This document shows, piece after piece, positions 15,356 to 23,119 of a DNA stretch of 64,000 bases. A program made the position numbers and the translations under genes. This DNA is from Stigmatella ashevillena. GTDB taxonomy: Bacteria > Myxococcota > Myxococcia > Myxococcales > Myxococcaceae. Below the pieces are notes generated by a model, which searched no databases, was not told the DNA's origin, and saw only the letters and a program-made list of their open reading frames with translations. The stretch spans positions 6,380,425 to 6,444,424 of the forward strand of contig NZ_JAQNDM010000002.1 in assembly GCF_028368975.1 (NCBI RefSeq), read 5' to 3'. Numbering within the stretch: position 1 is the first letter of the stretch; each line of letters starts with the position of its first letter.

Positions 15356-16462
15356 ATGCGCCGAGTTTCCAAGTCTTTCATTGCCCTGATGGTCTTCGCC
15401 GCGATGTTCTCGTGTGGCTCTGGACGTGGGCCGGACGGGCGCTCCCCGGGGGCAGAGGGGCCTGCCCTGTCTTCCCCCCGGAAGCGCCTGCCGTTTGTTC
15501 AGCTCGCGGATGGGCGGGTGCTGGCGGCGGGAGGCCACGATGGCACCCGGACGCTCTCGTCCTGCGAGCTGTTCGACCCTGCCCTGGGGACGTGGAGCGC
15601 CACGGGCTCGCTTCGGGCCGCGCGGCGCAACCACGCTGCGGCGGTGCTGGCGGATGGGCGGGTGCTGGTGGTGGGCGGCGCGCCCGCGCAACTCGTCGGC
15701 GCGCTGGCGAGCGTGGAAATCTATGACCCGGCCACGGGCGTGTGGACGTCGGCGGCGCCGCTCTCGGTGCCTCGCATCGATCCGACCGTGGTGACGCTGC
15801 CCGATGGGCGGGTGCTGGTGGTGGGCGGCGCGGATGTGGACCAGCGCTCCCTGCGCTCGGCCGAGTGGTTCGAGCCAGCCACGGGCACCTGGCACGCCGC
15901 GGAAACCCCGGGCTGGGGCCATGGGGGCGCGCAGGCGGCGGCGGTGCTGACGGATGGGCGGGTGCTCTTCGTGAGCGGCATGCAGCCGGAGCTGTATGAG
16001 CCAGGGACCGGCCGCTGGACGAAGGCCGGTCCCGCCGGAGGCGCCGCGGGGACGCACCGCATGGGCCACACGGTGACGCGGCTGATGGATGGGCGGGTGC
16101 TGGTGGTGGGGGGCACCACCTCGCGCGCCGCAGAGACGGCGGAGCTGTACGAGCCTGCCACGGGGCAGTGGACGCTCGCGGCGTCCCCGGGCATGCCTCG
16201 CGAGGGCCACGGGGCCCTCCTCACTGGGGATGGCGCCGTGCTGGTGGTGGGAGGGTACCACTTCGCCTCGGGAACGCTGGCGTCGGCGGAGCGCTTCGAG
16301 CCGGTCTCGGGCACCTGGCGCCCCGTGAACGCGCTCCAGGCGCCCCGGCAGGGGGCGGGGCTCCTGCGGCTCCCGGGAGACGAGGTGCTGGTGGTGGGAG
16401 GGTTCAATGATGCCGTGGAGACGCTCGCCAGCAGCGAACGGTACGTGCCCGGCGAGGACTGA
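15356..16462 (+). CDS. Kelch-repeat lipoprotein
   Basis: A 368-residue exported protein. The signal peptide ends FAAMFSC, a lipobox, so it should be lipid-anchored in the envelope. The rest consists of about six kelch blades of roughly 50 residues, each with DGRVLVVGG or a variant (near residues 51, 99, 148, 198, 244, 293 and 342) followed by a Glu-rich ELYDPATG-like strand. At DNA level the element GATGGGCGGGTGCTGG recurs almost unchanged near 15507, 15654, 15804, 15954 and 16087, a sign of repeat expansion or homogenisation. A six- or seven-bladed beta-propeller for protein or glycan binding is expected. Ligand unknown. Confidence 0.87.
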   Translation: MRRVSKSFIALMVFAAMFSCGSGRGPDGRSPGAEGPALSSPRKRLPFVQLADGRVLAAGGHDGTRTLSSCELFDPALGTWSATGSLRAARRNHAAAVLADGRVLVVGGAPAQLVGALASVEIYDPATGVWTSAAPLSVPRIDPTVVTLPDGRVLVVGGADVDQRSLRSAEWFEPATGTWHAAETPGWGHGGAQAAAVLTDGRVLFVSGMQPELYEPGTGRWTKAGPAGGAAGTHRMGHTVTRLMDGRVLVVGGTTSRAAETAELYEPATGQWTLAASPGMPREGHGALLTGDGAVLVVGGYHFASGTLASAERFEPVSGTWRPVNALQAPRQGAGLLRLPGDEVLVVGGFNDAVETLASSERYVPGED

Positions 16463-16508
16463 AAACCGCCCACGCTGGAAGCAAGGGGCCGTGCCATGCT
16501 GCCCGGCC

Positions 16509-17900
16509 ATGCGCCTTCTGCCCCTGCCTGTGCTGCTCCCCGCGCTGATGGTGTTCTCGGCCTGCGCCACCCCGGGCCCTCGGCCCTCCCTCCCGGGAGG
16601 CGCGCCGCCCGAGCGGCCCTTCGGCACCCTCCAGGAGCAAGCGCAGCGTCAGCAGGCGTGGTTGCGCGAGCGGCTGGAGGTGGCCCTTCCCCACCTCATG
16701 CGCCAGCACCGCATCGAGATGTGGGTGGTGCCGATGCGCGAGTACAACGAGGATCCCGTCTTCAAGGCCCTCGTCTCCGCCACCACGTATGCGGCCCGTC
16801 GCCGCACCATCTATGTCTTTCAAGATCTAGGGGCGCAGCGGGGCGTGTCCCGCGTGGCCCTGGGAGGGGGTTCCCAGGGAGGGGTGTATGAGGTCCGCCG
16901 TCCCACGGCGAAGGTGGACGGAGGGGGCGTGGAGCGGGTGGCCGAGCCGTGGGGGCCCGAGCAGTGGCAGATGCTCAAGCAGCTCCTGGAGGAGCGTCAG
17001 CCCCACTCGGTCGCCATCGACGTGTCGCGTGTCTTCGCCTTCGCGGATGGGCTGACCCACGGAGAGTACGAAGGGCTGGTGGAGGCCCTGGGGCCCGAGT
17101 GGGCGGCGCGCCTCAAGCCGTCGGGAGGCCTGCCGGTGGACGTGCTGGCGTGGCGGAGCGCGGACGAGGAGCGCTTCTTCGCGGAGGAGAACAAGCTGGC
17201 CTGGGACATCATCCAGACGGCCTTCTCCAACGCGGTCATCACCCCGGGCACCACCCACGTCCAGGAGGTGGAGTGGTGGATGGTCCAGCGGCTGAACGAG
17301 CTGGGACTCTCCACGTGGTTCCACCCTTCGGTGAGCGTCCAGCGGCAGGGGGTGGGGGAGGCCGAGCTCGGCGAGGATCCCCTCATCCAGCGGGGGGATG
17401 TGCTGCACTGCGACTTCGGCATCACCGCGTTGCGGCTCAACACGGACACCCAGCACATGGGCTACGTGCTGCGCGAGGGCGAGACGGAGGTTCCCGAGGG
17501 GCTGAAGCAGGCCCTGGCCCGCTCCAACCGGTTGCAGGACCTGGTGATGGAGGAACTGCGGCCCGGTCGCACGGGCAACGAGGTGCTGCGCGCCTCGCTC
17601 GCCCGGATGCGGGAGGAAGGCATCGAGGGCACGGTCTACTCACACCCGGTGGGACTGCATGGGCATGGCGCGGGTTCCATGGTGGGGCTGTGGGATCGGC
17701 AGGAGGGCGTTCCTGGCAATGGAGACCACAAGATCATCCCGAGCATGTGGTACTCCATCGAGCTCCAGGCCTCCTCGCCGGTGGCGGAGTGGGGAGGCCA
17801 GAAGGTGCGCTCGGCCCAGGAGGAGGACGTCATCATCGGCGTGGATGGCCAGGTGCGCTGGGCGTGGAAGCGTCAGACGGCCTTCCATGTGGTGCGGTGA
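16509..17900 (+). CDS. M24 family metallopeptidase-like lipoprotein
   Basis: This 463-residue protein is a Xaa-Pro aminopeptidase/creatinase-fold (M24) homologue. The ATG at 16509 opens a lipoprotein signal (MRLLPLPVLLPALMVFSAC); the longer frame from 16407 overlaps the kelch gene and lacks a signal. The pita-bread domain has the metal-ligand pattern: DFG followed 11 residues later by Asp (CDFGITALRLNTD), a His-rich loop (SHPVGLHGHGAG), Glu in SMWYSIELQ, and a terminal acidic residue in EEDVIIG. An export location is unusual for M24 enzymes, which are mostly cytoplasmic. Peptidase activity is likely but its substrate is unknown. It follows the kelch gene by 46 bp and may share its transcript. 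Confidence 0.85.
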   Translation: MRLLPLPVLLPALMVFSACATPGPRPSLPGGAPPERPFGTLQEQAQRQQAWLRERLEVALPHLMRQHRIEMWVVPMREYNEDPVFKALVSATTYAARRRTIYVFQDLGAQRGVSRVALGGGSQGGVYEVRRPTAKVDGGGVERVAEPWGPEQWQMLKQLLEERQPHSVAIDVSRVFAFADGLTHGEYEGLVEALGPEWAARLKPSGGLPVDVLAWRSADEERFFAEENKLAWDIIQTAFSNAVITPGTTHVQEVEWWMVQRLNELGLSTWFHPSVSVQRQGVGEAELGEDPLIQRGDVLHCDFGITALRLNTDTQHMGYVLREGETEVPEGLKQALARSNRLQDLVMEELRPGRTGNEVLRASLARMREEGIEGTVYSHPVGLHGHGAGSMVGLWDRQEGVPGNGDHKIIPSMWYSIELQASSPVAEWGGQKVRSAQEEDVIIGVDGQVRWAWKRQTAFHVVR

Positions 17901-17916
17901 ATTCTCCCTGCGGCGG

Positions 17917-18282
17917 CTAATGCAATGACGGCACGGGGATGAAGCGATGGATGAGCTTCAAGAGCTCGGAGATCTCGAAGGGCTTGGGCAGGAACGCCGC
18001 GCAGGGCAGGTGCTCCCAGAGCGAGGGAGGACTCGCGCTCATCATCACCACGGGGATGTCCTTCAGGTGGGGTGTGGCCTGCATCACGCCCAGCAGCGCG
18101 GGACCATTCATCACCGGCATCATGTAATCGAGCAACACCAGCGAGGGGCGCTCGGCCTCCATGCGCTCGAGCGCCTGACGGCCATTGCTCGCAATGATCG
18201 TCCGGTATCCCTCATCCGCAAGCAAATCCCGGAGGGCCTCGACGATGCCAAATTCGTCATCGACGATGAGGATGGGCCCCAT
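17917..18282 (-). CDS. Single-domain CheY-like response regulator
   Basis: A 121-residue receiver domain with no output domain. It has the acidic pocket (VDDE, residues 7-10), phospho-acceptor Asp52 in LLDYMMP, Ser82 in MMSAS and Lys100 in LPKPF. It would act by phosphorylation-dependent protein binding. Its start lies 2 bp after the stop of the KaiC-like gene on the same strand, so the two are co-transcribed and probably work together. No histidine kinase is adjacent. Confidence 0.92.
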   Translation of the reverse strand: MGPILIVDDEFGIVEALRDLLADEGYRTIIASNGRQALERMEAERPSLVLLDYMMPVMNGPALLGVMQATPHLKDIPVVMMSASPPSLWEHLPCAAFLPKPFEISELLKLIHRFIPVPSLH

Positions 18283-18284
18283 AC

Positions 18285-19781
18285 CTACTTCCCTTTGCGC
18301 TGACGGGGACGCTTGTTGGAAGTGGACGCAGCGGGGGTGCGGGCCAGGCCCGTCATGAGCATCTGCGCGTCGGCGAAGGATGCTCCCACCTCCAGGCCTT
18401 TCTCGCTGATGAGCAGCTCGCGAAGGGTCCCGTCATAGCCGCTGTTGCGCTCCTTGAGGATGGAAATGAAGCGGCGCAGCTCGGAGTGCAGCTCGACCGA
18501 ACGCAGGAAGAGGATGTTCTCCGCCACCATGGAGATGCCCTGCATGGGAAGCTTCACCTCCGGGCCGAAGGCGGTGGTCGTCTCCACCGTGAGCAGCAGG
18601 GTCACCCCCCGCGCTCGGCACTCGTTGACCAGCGCCGCCAGGAAGCGCGCCACCCGGGTCCGGCGGACAGCGGCTTTGCGCAGGGCATCGTAGCCATCGA
18701 GGAAGATTCGCCGGACGCCCCGCTCGCGGATGGCTGCCAGCAACTGCACACCGAGCTGGTCGAGGATGCTCTCGGTGGGGGCCCGGAAGCTCACCTCAAG
18801 GAGCCCCTGGTCGATGAACGGCTTCAGGTCGAGTCCCACGCTGGCCGCTTGGGACAACATGCGCCGGGGAGCATCATAGAAGGCAAAGTAGTGGCCCCGC
18901 TCGCCCCGGCGGGCCCCTTCTCCCAGGAAATTCATCCCGAGCAGGGTCTTCCCGCTGCCAGGAGGACCGAGCAGGAGCGTCGTGGAGCCCATGGACAGTC
19001 CGCCGAACAGCATCGCGTCCAGACCGGGAATGCCGAAGGCGCAGCGCGCCTCGCCCGCGTTCTCGGAAGCGAGATACGTCGCCGCGACGGTCTCCAGCCG
19101 CGGATAGATCTCGAGCCCTCCCGAGGTGATGTCGAAGCTGTGCCTCCCCAGCAGATGGGCGCTGCCCCGGAACTTGCGGACGATCAGCTCGCGGAGCGCG
19201 CGCGGGCCGAGCATCCGCTGCTGCAGGATGATGAGGCCATCCACCATGGTGTGCTCGGCCTGGAGCCCCTTGCCGCCCCCCGTGGTGAGCACCAGCGTCG
19301 TGCAGCCCACGAGGCTCGTCACCACCTGCAGGCCGTGGATGAACTTCTTGAGCGCCTGGGGCGAGGGGGCCAACTCCTCCGCGGCCCCCAGCCCATCGAG
19401 CACGAGCAGCGAGACTTGCTGGTTCCGGACCTCGCGCCGGAGCAGCTCCGCCAGGGCCTCCAGCCCCCCTTGCTCCAGCACGGTGAACGCGCTCAGGTAC
19501 GTGATGGTCTCCGGCAGCCGCGAGGCGTCGAAGAACGAGAGCACGCTGAGGTTGCCGACCAGCTCCGTGTGAGACTCGGCCAGCAGGGTGATGTAGAGCA
19601 CCCGTCCGCCTTGCGAGGCGTGGTGGAAGCACATCTGGTTGGCCAGAATGGTCTTTCCCGAGCCCGGCAGGCCCATCACCATGTACGTGCGCGCCTTGCG
19701 GAACCCGCCGCAAAGAACCGTATCGAGGCCCGGAATGCCCGTGGAAACCCGTTCCGGTGGACGTGCGCTGCTATCGGTCAT
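18285..19781 (-). CDS. Double-domain KaiC-like RecA-fold ATPase
   Basis: A 498-residue protein with two tandem KaiC/RadA-type domains. Walker A sites are GLPGSGKT (37-44) and GPPGSGKT (272-279); each domain opens with the family phrase GIPGLDTVL / GIPGLDAML. In KaiC a catalytic Glu pair follows the next strand. Here the positions read LAES (Ala-Glu) in domain 1 and FYDA (Tyr-Asp) in domain 2, so the canonical pair is incomplete in both. The C-terminal tail (ASTSNKRPRQRKGK) is basic. No kaiA or kaiB is nearby. In non-cyanobacteria such proteins act as signalling ATPases or scaffolds. Start at ATG 19781 is preceded by AGGGAAGG. It is followed immediately by the receiver-domain gene. Confidence 0.88.
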   Translation of the reverse strand: MTDSSARPPERVSTGIPGLDTVLCGGFRKARTYMVMGLPGSGKTILANQMCFHHASQGGRVLYITLLAESHTELVGNLSVLSFFDASRLPETITYLSAFTVLEQGGLEALAELLRREVRNQQVSLLVLDGLGAAEELAPSPQALKKFIHGLQVVTSLVGCTTLVLTTGGGKGLQAEHTMVDGLIILQQRMLGPRALRELIVRKFRGSAHLLGRHSFDITSGGLEIYPRLETVAATYLASENAGEARCAFGIPGLDAMLFGGLSMGSTTLLLGPPGSGKTLLGMNFLGEGARRGERGHYFAFYDAPRRMLSQAASVGLDLKPFIDQGLLEVSFRAPTESILDQLGVQLLAAIRERGVRRIFLDGYDALRKAAVRRTRVARFLAALVNECRARGVTLLLTVETTTAFGPEVKLPMQGISMVAENILFLRSVELHSELRRFISILKERNSGYDGTLRELLISEKGLEVGASFADAQMLMTGLARTPAASTSNKRPRQRKGK

Positions 19782-19848
19782 TGAGCCTTCCCTTCAGAAA
19801 GGCCTCTAACTCAGAAGACCTATCAGGTGAAGAGCCCCGGGGCACGAT

Positions 19849-20111
19849 TCAAAGGCCGCTTCCGGGGGACAGGGCTTGTTCCAGAGCGCGAATGAGATCC
19901 TCCGGGGCCTCGAGTCCGACGGACAGGCGGAAGGAGATCCTCTGTGGGGATGTAGAAGAGAAGGCTGTGGGGCTTGCGGAGGCCGGAAATCGCCGCCATG
20001 CCGCTGGCGAAGCAGCGACTCATCGCCCATGTCCGTGGAGGAGAACCCCACGCCCTCCGGGTTGGCCCGGAAGGTGGTGGACATCACGAGCGGTGGATTG
20101 AGGGGCTCTCA
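19849..20111 (-). pseudogene. Decayed Cys/Met-metabolism PLP enzyme (cystathionine gamma-synthase family)
   Basis: This stretch of the 366-bp gap upstream of the KaiC-like gene holds fragments of one enzyme in different minus-strand frames. Near 20108-20020 one frame reads NPPLVMSTTFRANPEGVGFS, the N-terminal signature of the family. Another frame near 20020-19985 reads FASGMAAISGL, matching the PLP-site phrase. A third, ending at stop 19849, reads FRLSVGLEAPEDLIRALEQ, the conserved C-terminus. The functional enzyme is about 400 residues; here less than 90 codons remain, so the catalytic Lys region is deleted and frames are broken. It is a multi-deletion remnant with no likely function. Confidence 0.75.
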
Positions 20112-20120
20112 ATCCACCGC
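20089..20120. terminator. Strong hairpin downstream of the small Cys peptide gene
   Basis: GCGGTGGATTGAG (20090-20102) and CTCAATCCACCGC (20108-20120) form a perfect 13-bp stem with a 5-base loop. It begins 27 bp after the stop of the minus-strand peptide gene (20148) and directly abuts the PLP-enzyme remnant. No T run follows, so it may be a terminator or RNA 3'-end stabiliser, or a scar of the event that truncated the pseudogene. Confidence 0.5.
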
Positions 20121-20147
20121 CATGGCGCACCTCACAGCGGAGGACGC

Positions 20148-20324
20148 TCACATACAGACGCACTGCCCACGGACAATGATGTACGCCCCGCCACAGAGCT
20201 CCCCACAGAGGGGGGGGACCACGGAGTCAGGCGCCGGTGCGGCACTGTCCGCGCTGCCCACCGTGAAACCCGCGGTGAAGGCCACGGCAAATCCCAAAAC
20301 AGCCACTCGGAGGACTCGCTTCAT
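20148..20324 (-). CDS. Small secreted Cys-containing peptide (58 aa)
   Basis: ATG at 20324 has CAGGAG six bases upstream. The 58-residue product has a strong signal peptide (MKRVLRVAVLGFAVAFTAGF, probable cleavage after the VGSADSA region) and a mature part of about 30 residues ending LCGELCGGAYIIVRGQCVCM. Four Cys (C-x3-C and C-x-C) could make two disulfides or a metal site. No homologue is recognised. No modification enzyme lies next to it. The gene stands alone, flanked by a hairpin downstream and a GAGCAC/GTGCTC inverted repeat upstream. Good coding signs are the ribosome site, the export signal and the Cys pattern. Role unknown; a small envelope or signalling peptide is possible. Confidence 0.7.
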   Translation of the reverse strand: MKRVLRVAVLGFAVAFTAGFTVGSADSAAPAPDSVVPPLCGELCGGAYIIVRGQCVCM

Positions 20325-20397
20325 GTCGAACTCCTGGAGGGAGCCTGGGTGCGCTGAAATTGGCGCATGAAGGTCCCTGTGCGCAGTCAACCATACA

Positions 20398-20413
20398 GAG
20401 CACAAGGGTGCTC
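20398..20413. promoter_or_regulatory. Inverted repeat upstream of the small Cys peptide gene
   Basis: GAGCAC-AAGG-GTGCTC, 6-bp perfect arms, lies 74 bp upstream of the peptide start (20324) and 130 bp upstream of the esterase start (20543), in the divergent gap. It may be an operator; there is no experimental basis. Confidence 0.35.
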
Positions 20414-20448
20414 AATGAATGGATGGACAAAGCACGCAATTCTCAGCC

Positions 20449-20501
20449 TTTATCCAGCTTTTACGGATAAATCTGCTTAGTCGTTGAAAGTCGTAAGTCG
20501 T
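20449..20501. promoter_or_regulatory. AT-rich control region: hairpin plus three AGTCGT repeats upstream of the esterase
   Basis: TTTATCC (20449-20455) and GGATAAA (20465-20471) form a 7-bp stem with a 9-base loop. Directly after it AGTCGT occurs three times in the same orientation (20479, 20489, 20496). The block ends 41 bp before the esterase ATG at 20543. Spaced hexamers of this sort often bind response regulators; this is inference. Confidence 0.4.
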
Positions 20502-20542
20502 TTGAGTAAAAAAGCTTGCTCACCCTGACCTGGAGAATCTGG

Positions 20543-21295
20543 ATGGCGGCAACACTTCGATTCATGTTGGGAATGCTCCTCTGTGTTTCGCACGCTGCCT
20601 GGGCTGCGCAAGGAGAGATCATCGCCCGTCCGCTGGGAACGGTGCAGGGGATCAACTACGGCTACTGGGAGTACCTGCCCCTGGGGTACGACGACAACAC
20701 GGAGCAGACATACCCCTTGGTGATCTTCCTGGGAGGGGTGGGCGAGGTCGGCAATGGCAGTGCCGCGGGGCTCGAAAAGCTCATGGCCGTCGGGGGGCCG
20801 CCGAAGCTCATTCGCAATGGCCGTGACTTTCCGTTCGTCCTGATTTCACCGCAACGCTTCAACGCCTTTTTTGGCAACGGGGAAATCGATGCGATCTTCG
20901 CGTTCGCGAAGAGCCACTACCGCATTGATCCGTCGCGCATCTACCTGACGGGGATCTCCGCGGGCGGCATCGTGACCTGGAACTATGCCGTGGCCAATCC
21001 GCAGAAGCTCGCCGCCATCGTGCCCATCGCGGGCAATGGCAATGGCTTGGATATCTGCAAGTTGAACAAGCTGCCGGTATGGGCCTTCCACGGCACCGCG
21101 GACACGACCGTTTCGCCTTACGGCTCCATCGAGCCGGTCAACAAGCTCAACACCACCTGTTCGCCGGTGGCGAACCCCCCCGCGCTGATCACCCTCTATC
21201 CGGGCGTGGGGCATGACTCCTGGTCGCGCACCTACAGCGGCTCGGCGGGTCACGACGTCTACACGTGGATGCTCAGCTACTCCCTGGCGCCTTGA
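20543..21295 (+). CDS. Secreted alpha/beta-hydrolase (esterase/depolymerase-like)
   Basis: A 250-residue exported hydrolase. I chose ATG 20543 with GGAG upstream; a TTG at 20516 would add nine residues. The signal peptide runs to SHAAWA-AQ. The fold is alpha/beta hydrolase with nucleophile Ser139 in GISAGG, acid Asp187 in HGTADTTVS and His224 in GVGHDSW. An early LGYDDNTEQTYPLVIFLGG stretch places it with the PHB-depolymerase/feruloyl-esterase-like single-domain enzymes. The substrate is not predictable. It is convergent with the S1E protease gene with a strong hairpin between them. Confidence 0.85.
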   Translation: MAATLRFMLGMLLCVSHAAWAAQGEIIARPLGTVQGINYGYWEYLPLGYDDNTEQTYPLVIFLGGVGEVGNGSAAGLEKLMAVGGPPKLIRNGRDFPFVLISPQRFNAFFGNGEIDAIFAFAKSHYRIDPSRIYLTGISAGGIVTWNYAVANPQKLAAIVPIAGNGNGLDICKLNKLPVWAFHGTADTTVSPYGSIEPVNKLNTTCSPVANPPALITLYPGVGHDSWSRTYSGSAGHDVYTWMLSYSLAP

Positions 21296-21304
21296 GCCGG
21301 GCGG

Positions 21305-21337
21305 GCCGCGGCGGCGCCGAGTGAGGCCCGCCGCGGC
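21305..21337. terminator. Bidirectional hairpin between esterase and ricin-protease genes
   Basis: GCCGCGGCGG (21305-21314) pairs with CCGCCGCGGC (21328-21337), and GCC/GGC continue inside after one mismatch. It sits between two convergent stop codons. The very stable stem without a T run suits a factor-assisted or bidirectional terminator. Confidence 0.6.
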
Positions 21338-21376
21338 TGTGGGCGGCGGGCCCCGTTCAACGGGAGGACGCTTGGG

Positions 21377-22927
21377 TTAGCGGTAATCCCACTTCTGGTT
21401 CGAGGTGCCGGTGCACTCGTAGATGATGAGCTTGGCGCCGTTGTTCTGGTTGTGGTTGACGATGTCCACGCACTTGTTGGCCAGGTAGCTGACCAGGTCC
21501 CCGGCGCCGCTCAGGGTGAAGTCCTGGGCGCGGTTGCCATTGCAGTTGGCCAGTTGGATCGGCGTGCCGCTGGCCGTCGAGGCCCCGGCGACATCCAGGC
21601 ACTTGCCGCCGATCTGCAGGGTGTTGCCGACGAAGGTGAACTTCTGGGCGTTGGTGCCGTTGCAGTCCCACATCTGGACCTGGACACCATCGGAGAAGTT
21701 CGAGTTGGGCACGTCGATGCACTTGCCATTGAGGCGCGAGACGAACGACTTGGCGCCGCCGCCACCACCGCCGTTCGTCGTGAGCGAGAGGCCGTAGGCG
21801 CCGAGGATCTCGTTGACCGGCTGGAAGAACGTGGTGCCGCCCGAGGTGCAGTTGCCCGAGCCACCCGACGTCACGCCCTGGGCCTGGTTGCCCGACAGCC
21901 ACGAGCCGCCCGAGTCACCGGGCTCCGCGCAGACGTTGGTCTGGGTGAGGCCGTAGACGGGGCCGTTGGAGTAGTTGACGGTGATGTTCTTGGCCTGGAT
22001 GGAGCCGCACCGCTTGCCCGTGGTGGAACCGGAGCGGCAGATGGAGGCGCCGACACCGGCCTCGTTGGAGCCCGCGACGACGTCAACGCCGCCCGCGTAG
22101 TTGTTCACCCACGGTTGCGAGACCCAGGAGCCGTTGGTTTGCACCCAGCCGTAGTCATTGTTGGGGAAGGACGAGCCACGCACGGTGCCTTGTGCCACCC
22201 CGTTCGAGCCGGAGGTGTTGGTGCCGACTCCGCCACAGTGGCCCGCGGTGACGAAGCCGCCGTTGACGGGGAAGCCGATCGAACAGCGCGCGTTGCCAGG
22301 GTAGTAGGCATCTCCGCCGCGCGTGTCATACAGCGGGCGAGGGGCCTCGGCCGAGCGGACCAGGCGGATGGTGCCATCCTTCGCGCCGCTGCTGCGGGCG
22401 ATGAAGGCCTCGGCGCGGGACTTGGACATGCCCGAGTCCTCGGCGGTCACGACGACGCTGTTGGTGGGCAGGTCCACGTACCAGGTGTGGACAGAGGGGG
22501 AGGCGTTGGCGGCATTGCGGTCCAGCTCCTCCATGACGCGCTCGAGCTGGGCCTTGCTGCGAGCGACGCGGCGGGGCTCGGCGCCCGCGAGGCGGACCAG
22601 GGCGGCGCTGGCCTCATCGGTGATGCCGACGATGAGCTGGGAGCCGTCCTCGTTCAGCCATGCACCGCCGAAGGTGGTGCCCAGCTCCAGGCTCAGCCGG
22701 GTCTCGACGCGGGCGGCCATCGCCTCGAACGCCAGACGGCGGTGGACCTGCGCCTCGGTGAGGCCGAGATCTCTCTGCATCGCGGCGAGCATCTGGGGGG
22801 ATACGTCCTGAGCGGCCACGGTCTTCTCGGAGGGAGCGGCCTCGGCGGTGGCGGGCAGGCCGTGAACGGTGGCCAGACCGGCGAACAGGGCGGTCACGGT
22901 GGAGAGCGCGTTGAGCTTTCGTGTCAT
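21377..22927 (-). CDS. Alpha-lytic-type serine protease (S1E) with C-terminal ricin B lectin
   Basis: A 516-residue secreted preproenzyme. Signal peptide about 1-30; a propeptide (about 31-200) with the alpha-lytic-type prodomain phrase GGAWLNEDGSQLIVGITDE; then the catalytic domain from about residue 202. The triad is His230 (TAGHC), Asp258 (NNDYGW) and Ser339 (EPGDSGGSW), with a chymotrypsin-like fold typical of bacterial lytic proteases. A Gly linker (385-391) leads to a ricin-type beta-trefoil (393-516) with GKCIDV, GKCLDV and NKCVDI units and closing QKW, probably binding glycans. The protease at 29912 is its colinear paralogue without the lectin. A role in lysing prey cells or degrading their proteins is likely. 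Confidence 0.93.
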   Translation of the reverse strand: MTRKLNALSTVTALFAGLATVHGLPATAEAAPSEKTVAAQDVSPQMLAAMQRDLGLTEAQVHRRLAFEAMAARVETRLSLELGTTFGGAWLNEDGSQLIVGITDEASAALVRLAGAEPRRVARSKAQLERVMEELDRNAANASPSVHTWYVDLPTNSVVVTAEDSGMSKSRAEAFIARSSGAKDGTIRLVRSAEAPRPLYDTRGGDAYYPGNARCSIGFPVNGGFVTAGHCGGVGTNTSGSNGVAQGTVRGSSFPNNDYGWVQTNGSWVSQPWVNNYAGGVDVVAGSNEAGVGASICRSGSTTGKRCGSIQAKNITVNYSNGPVYGLTQTNVCAEPGDSGGSWLSGNQAQGVTSGGSGNCTSGGTTFFQPVNEILGAYGLSLTTNGGGGGGAKSFVSRLNGKCIDVPNSNFSDGVQVQMWDCNGTNAQKFTFVGNTLQIGGKCLDVAGASTASGTPIQLANCNGNRAQDFTLSGAGDLVSYLANKCVDIVNHNQNNGAKLIIYECTGTSNQKWDYR

Positions 22928-23119
22928 GAATGTCTCTGGATTGTGGGTGAAGAGATCACCCCAGGCGGATGGAGGATCCCTTCCAGAGCCACTGCACGGC
23001 GCTTGCCAATGAGCCCAGCTTTGGACTCTTCCAGGATGTTCCCGTCTTTCCGGGAGGTTGCGGTAGGCCTGGACAGAGAGTGAAAGCGTTTTGCCTGCGG
23101 GGGGCAGGGACTGTTGTCA

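Noticed and set aside
15507..16400. Regular repeats considered as a CRISPR or minisatellite array
   Set aside because: They are codon-phased parts of kelch blades at about 150-bp spacing, inside one gene.
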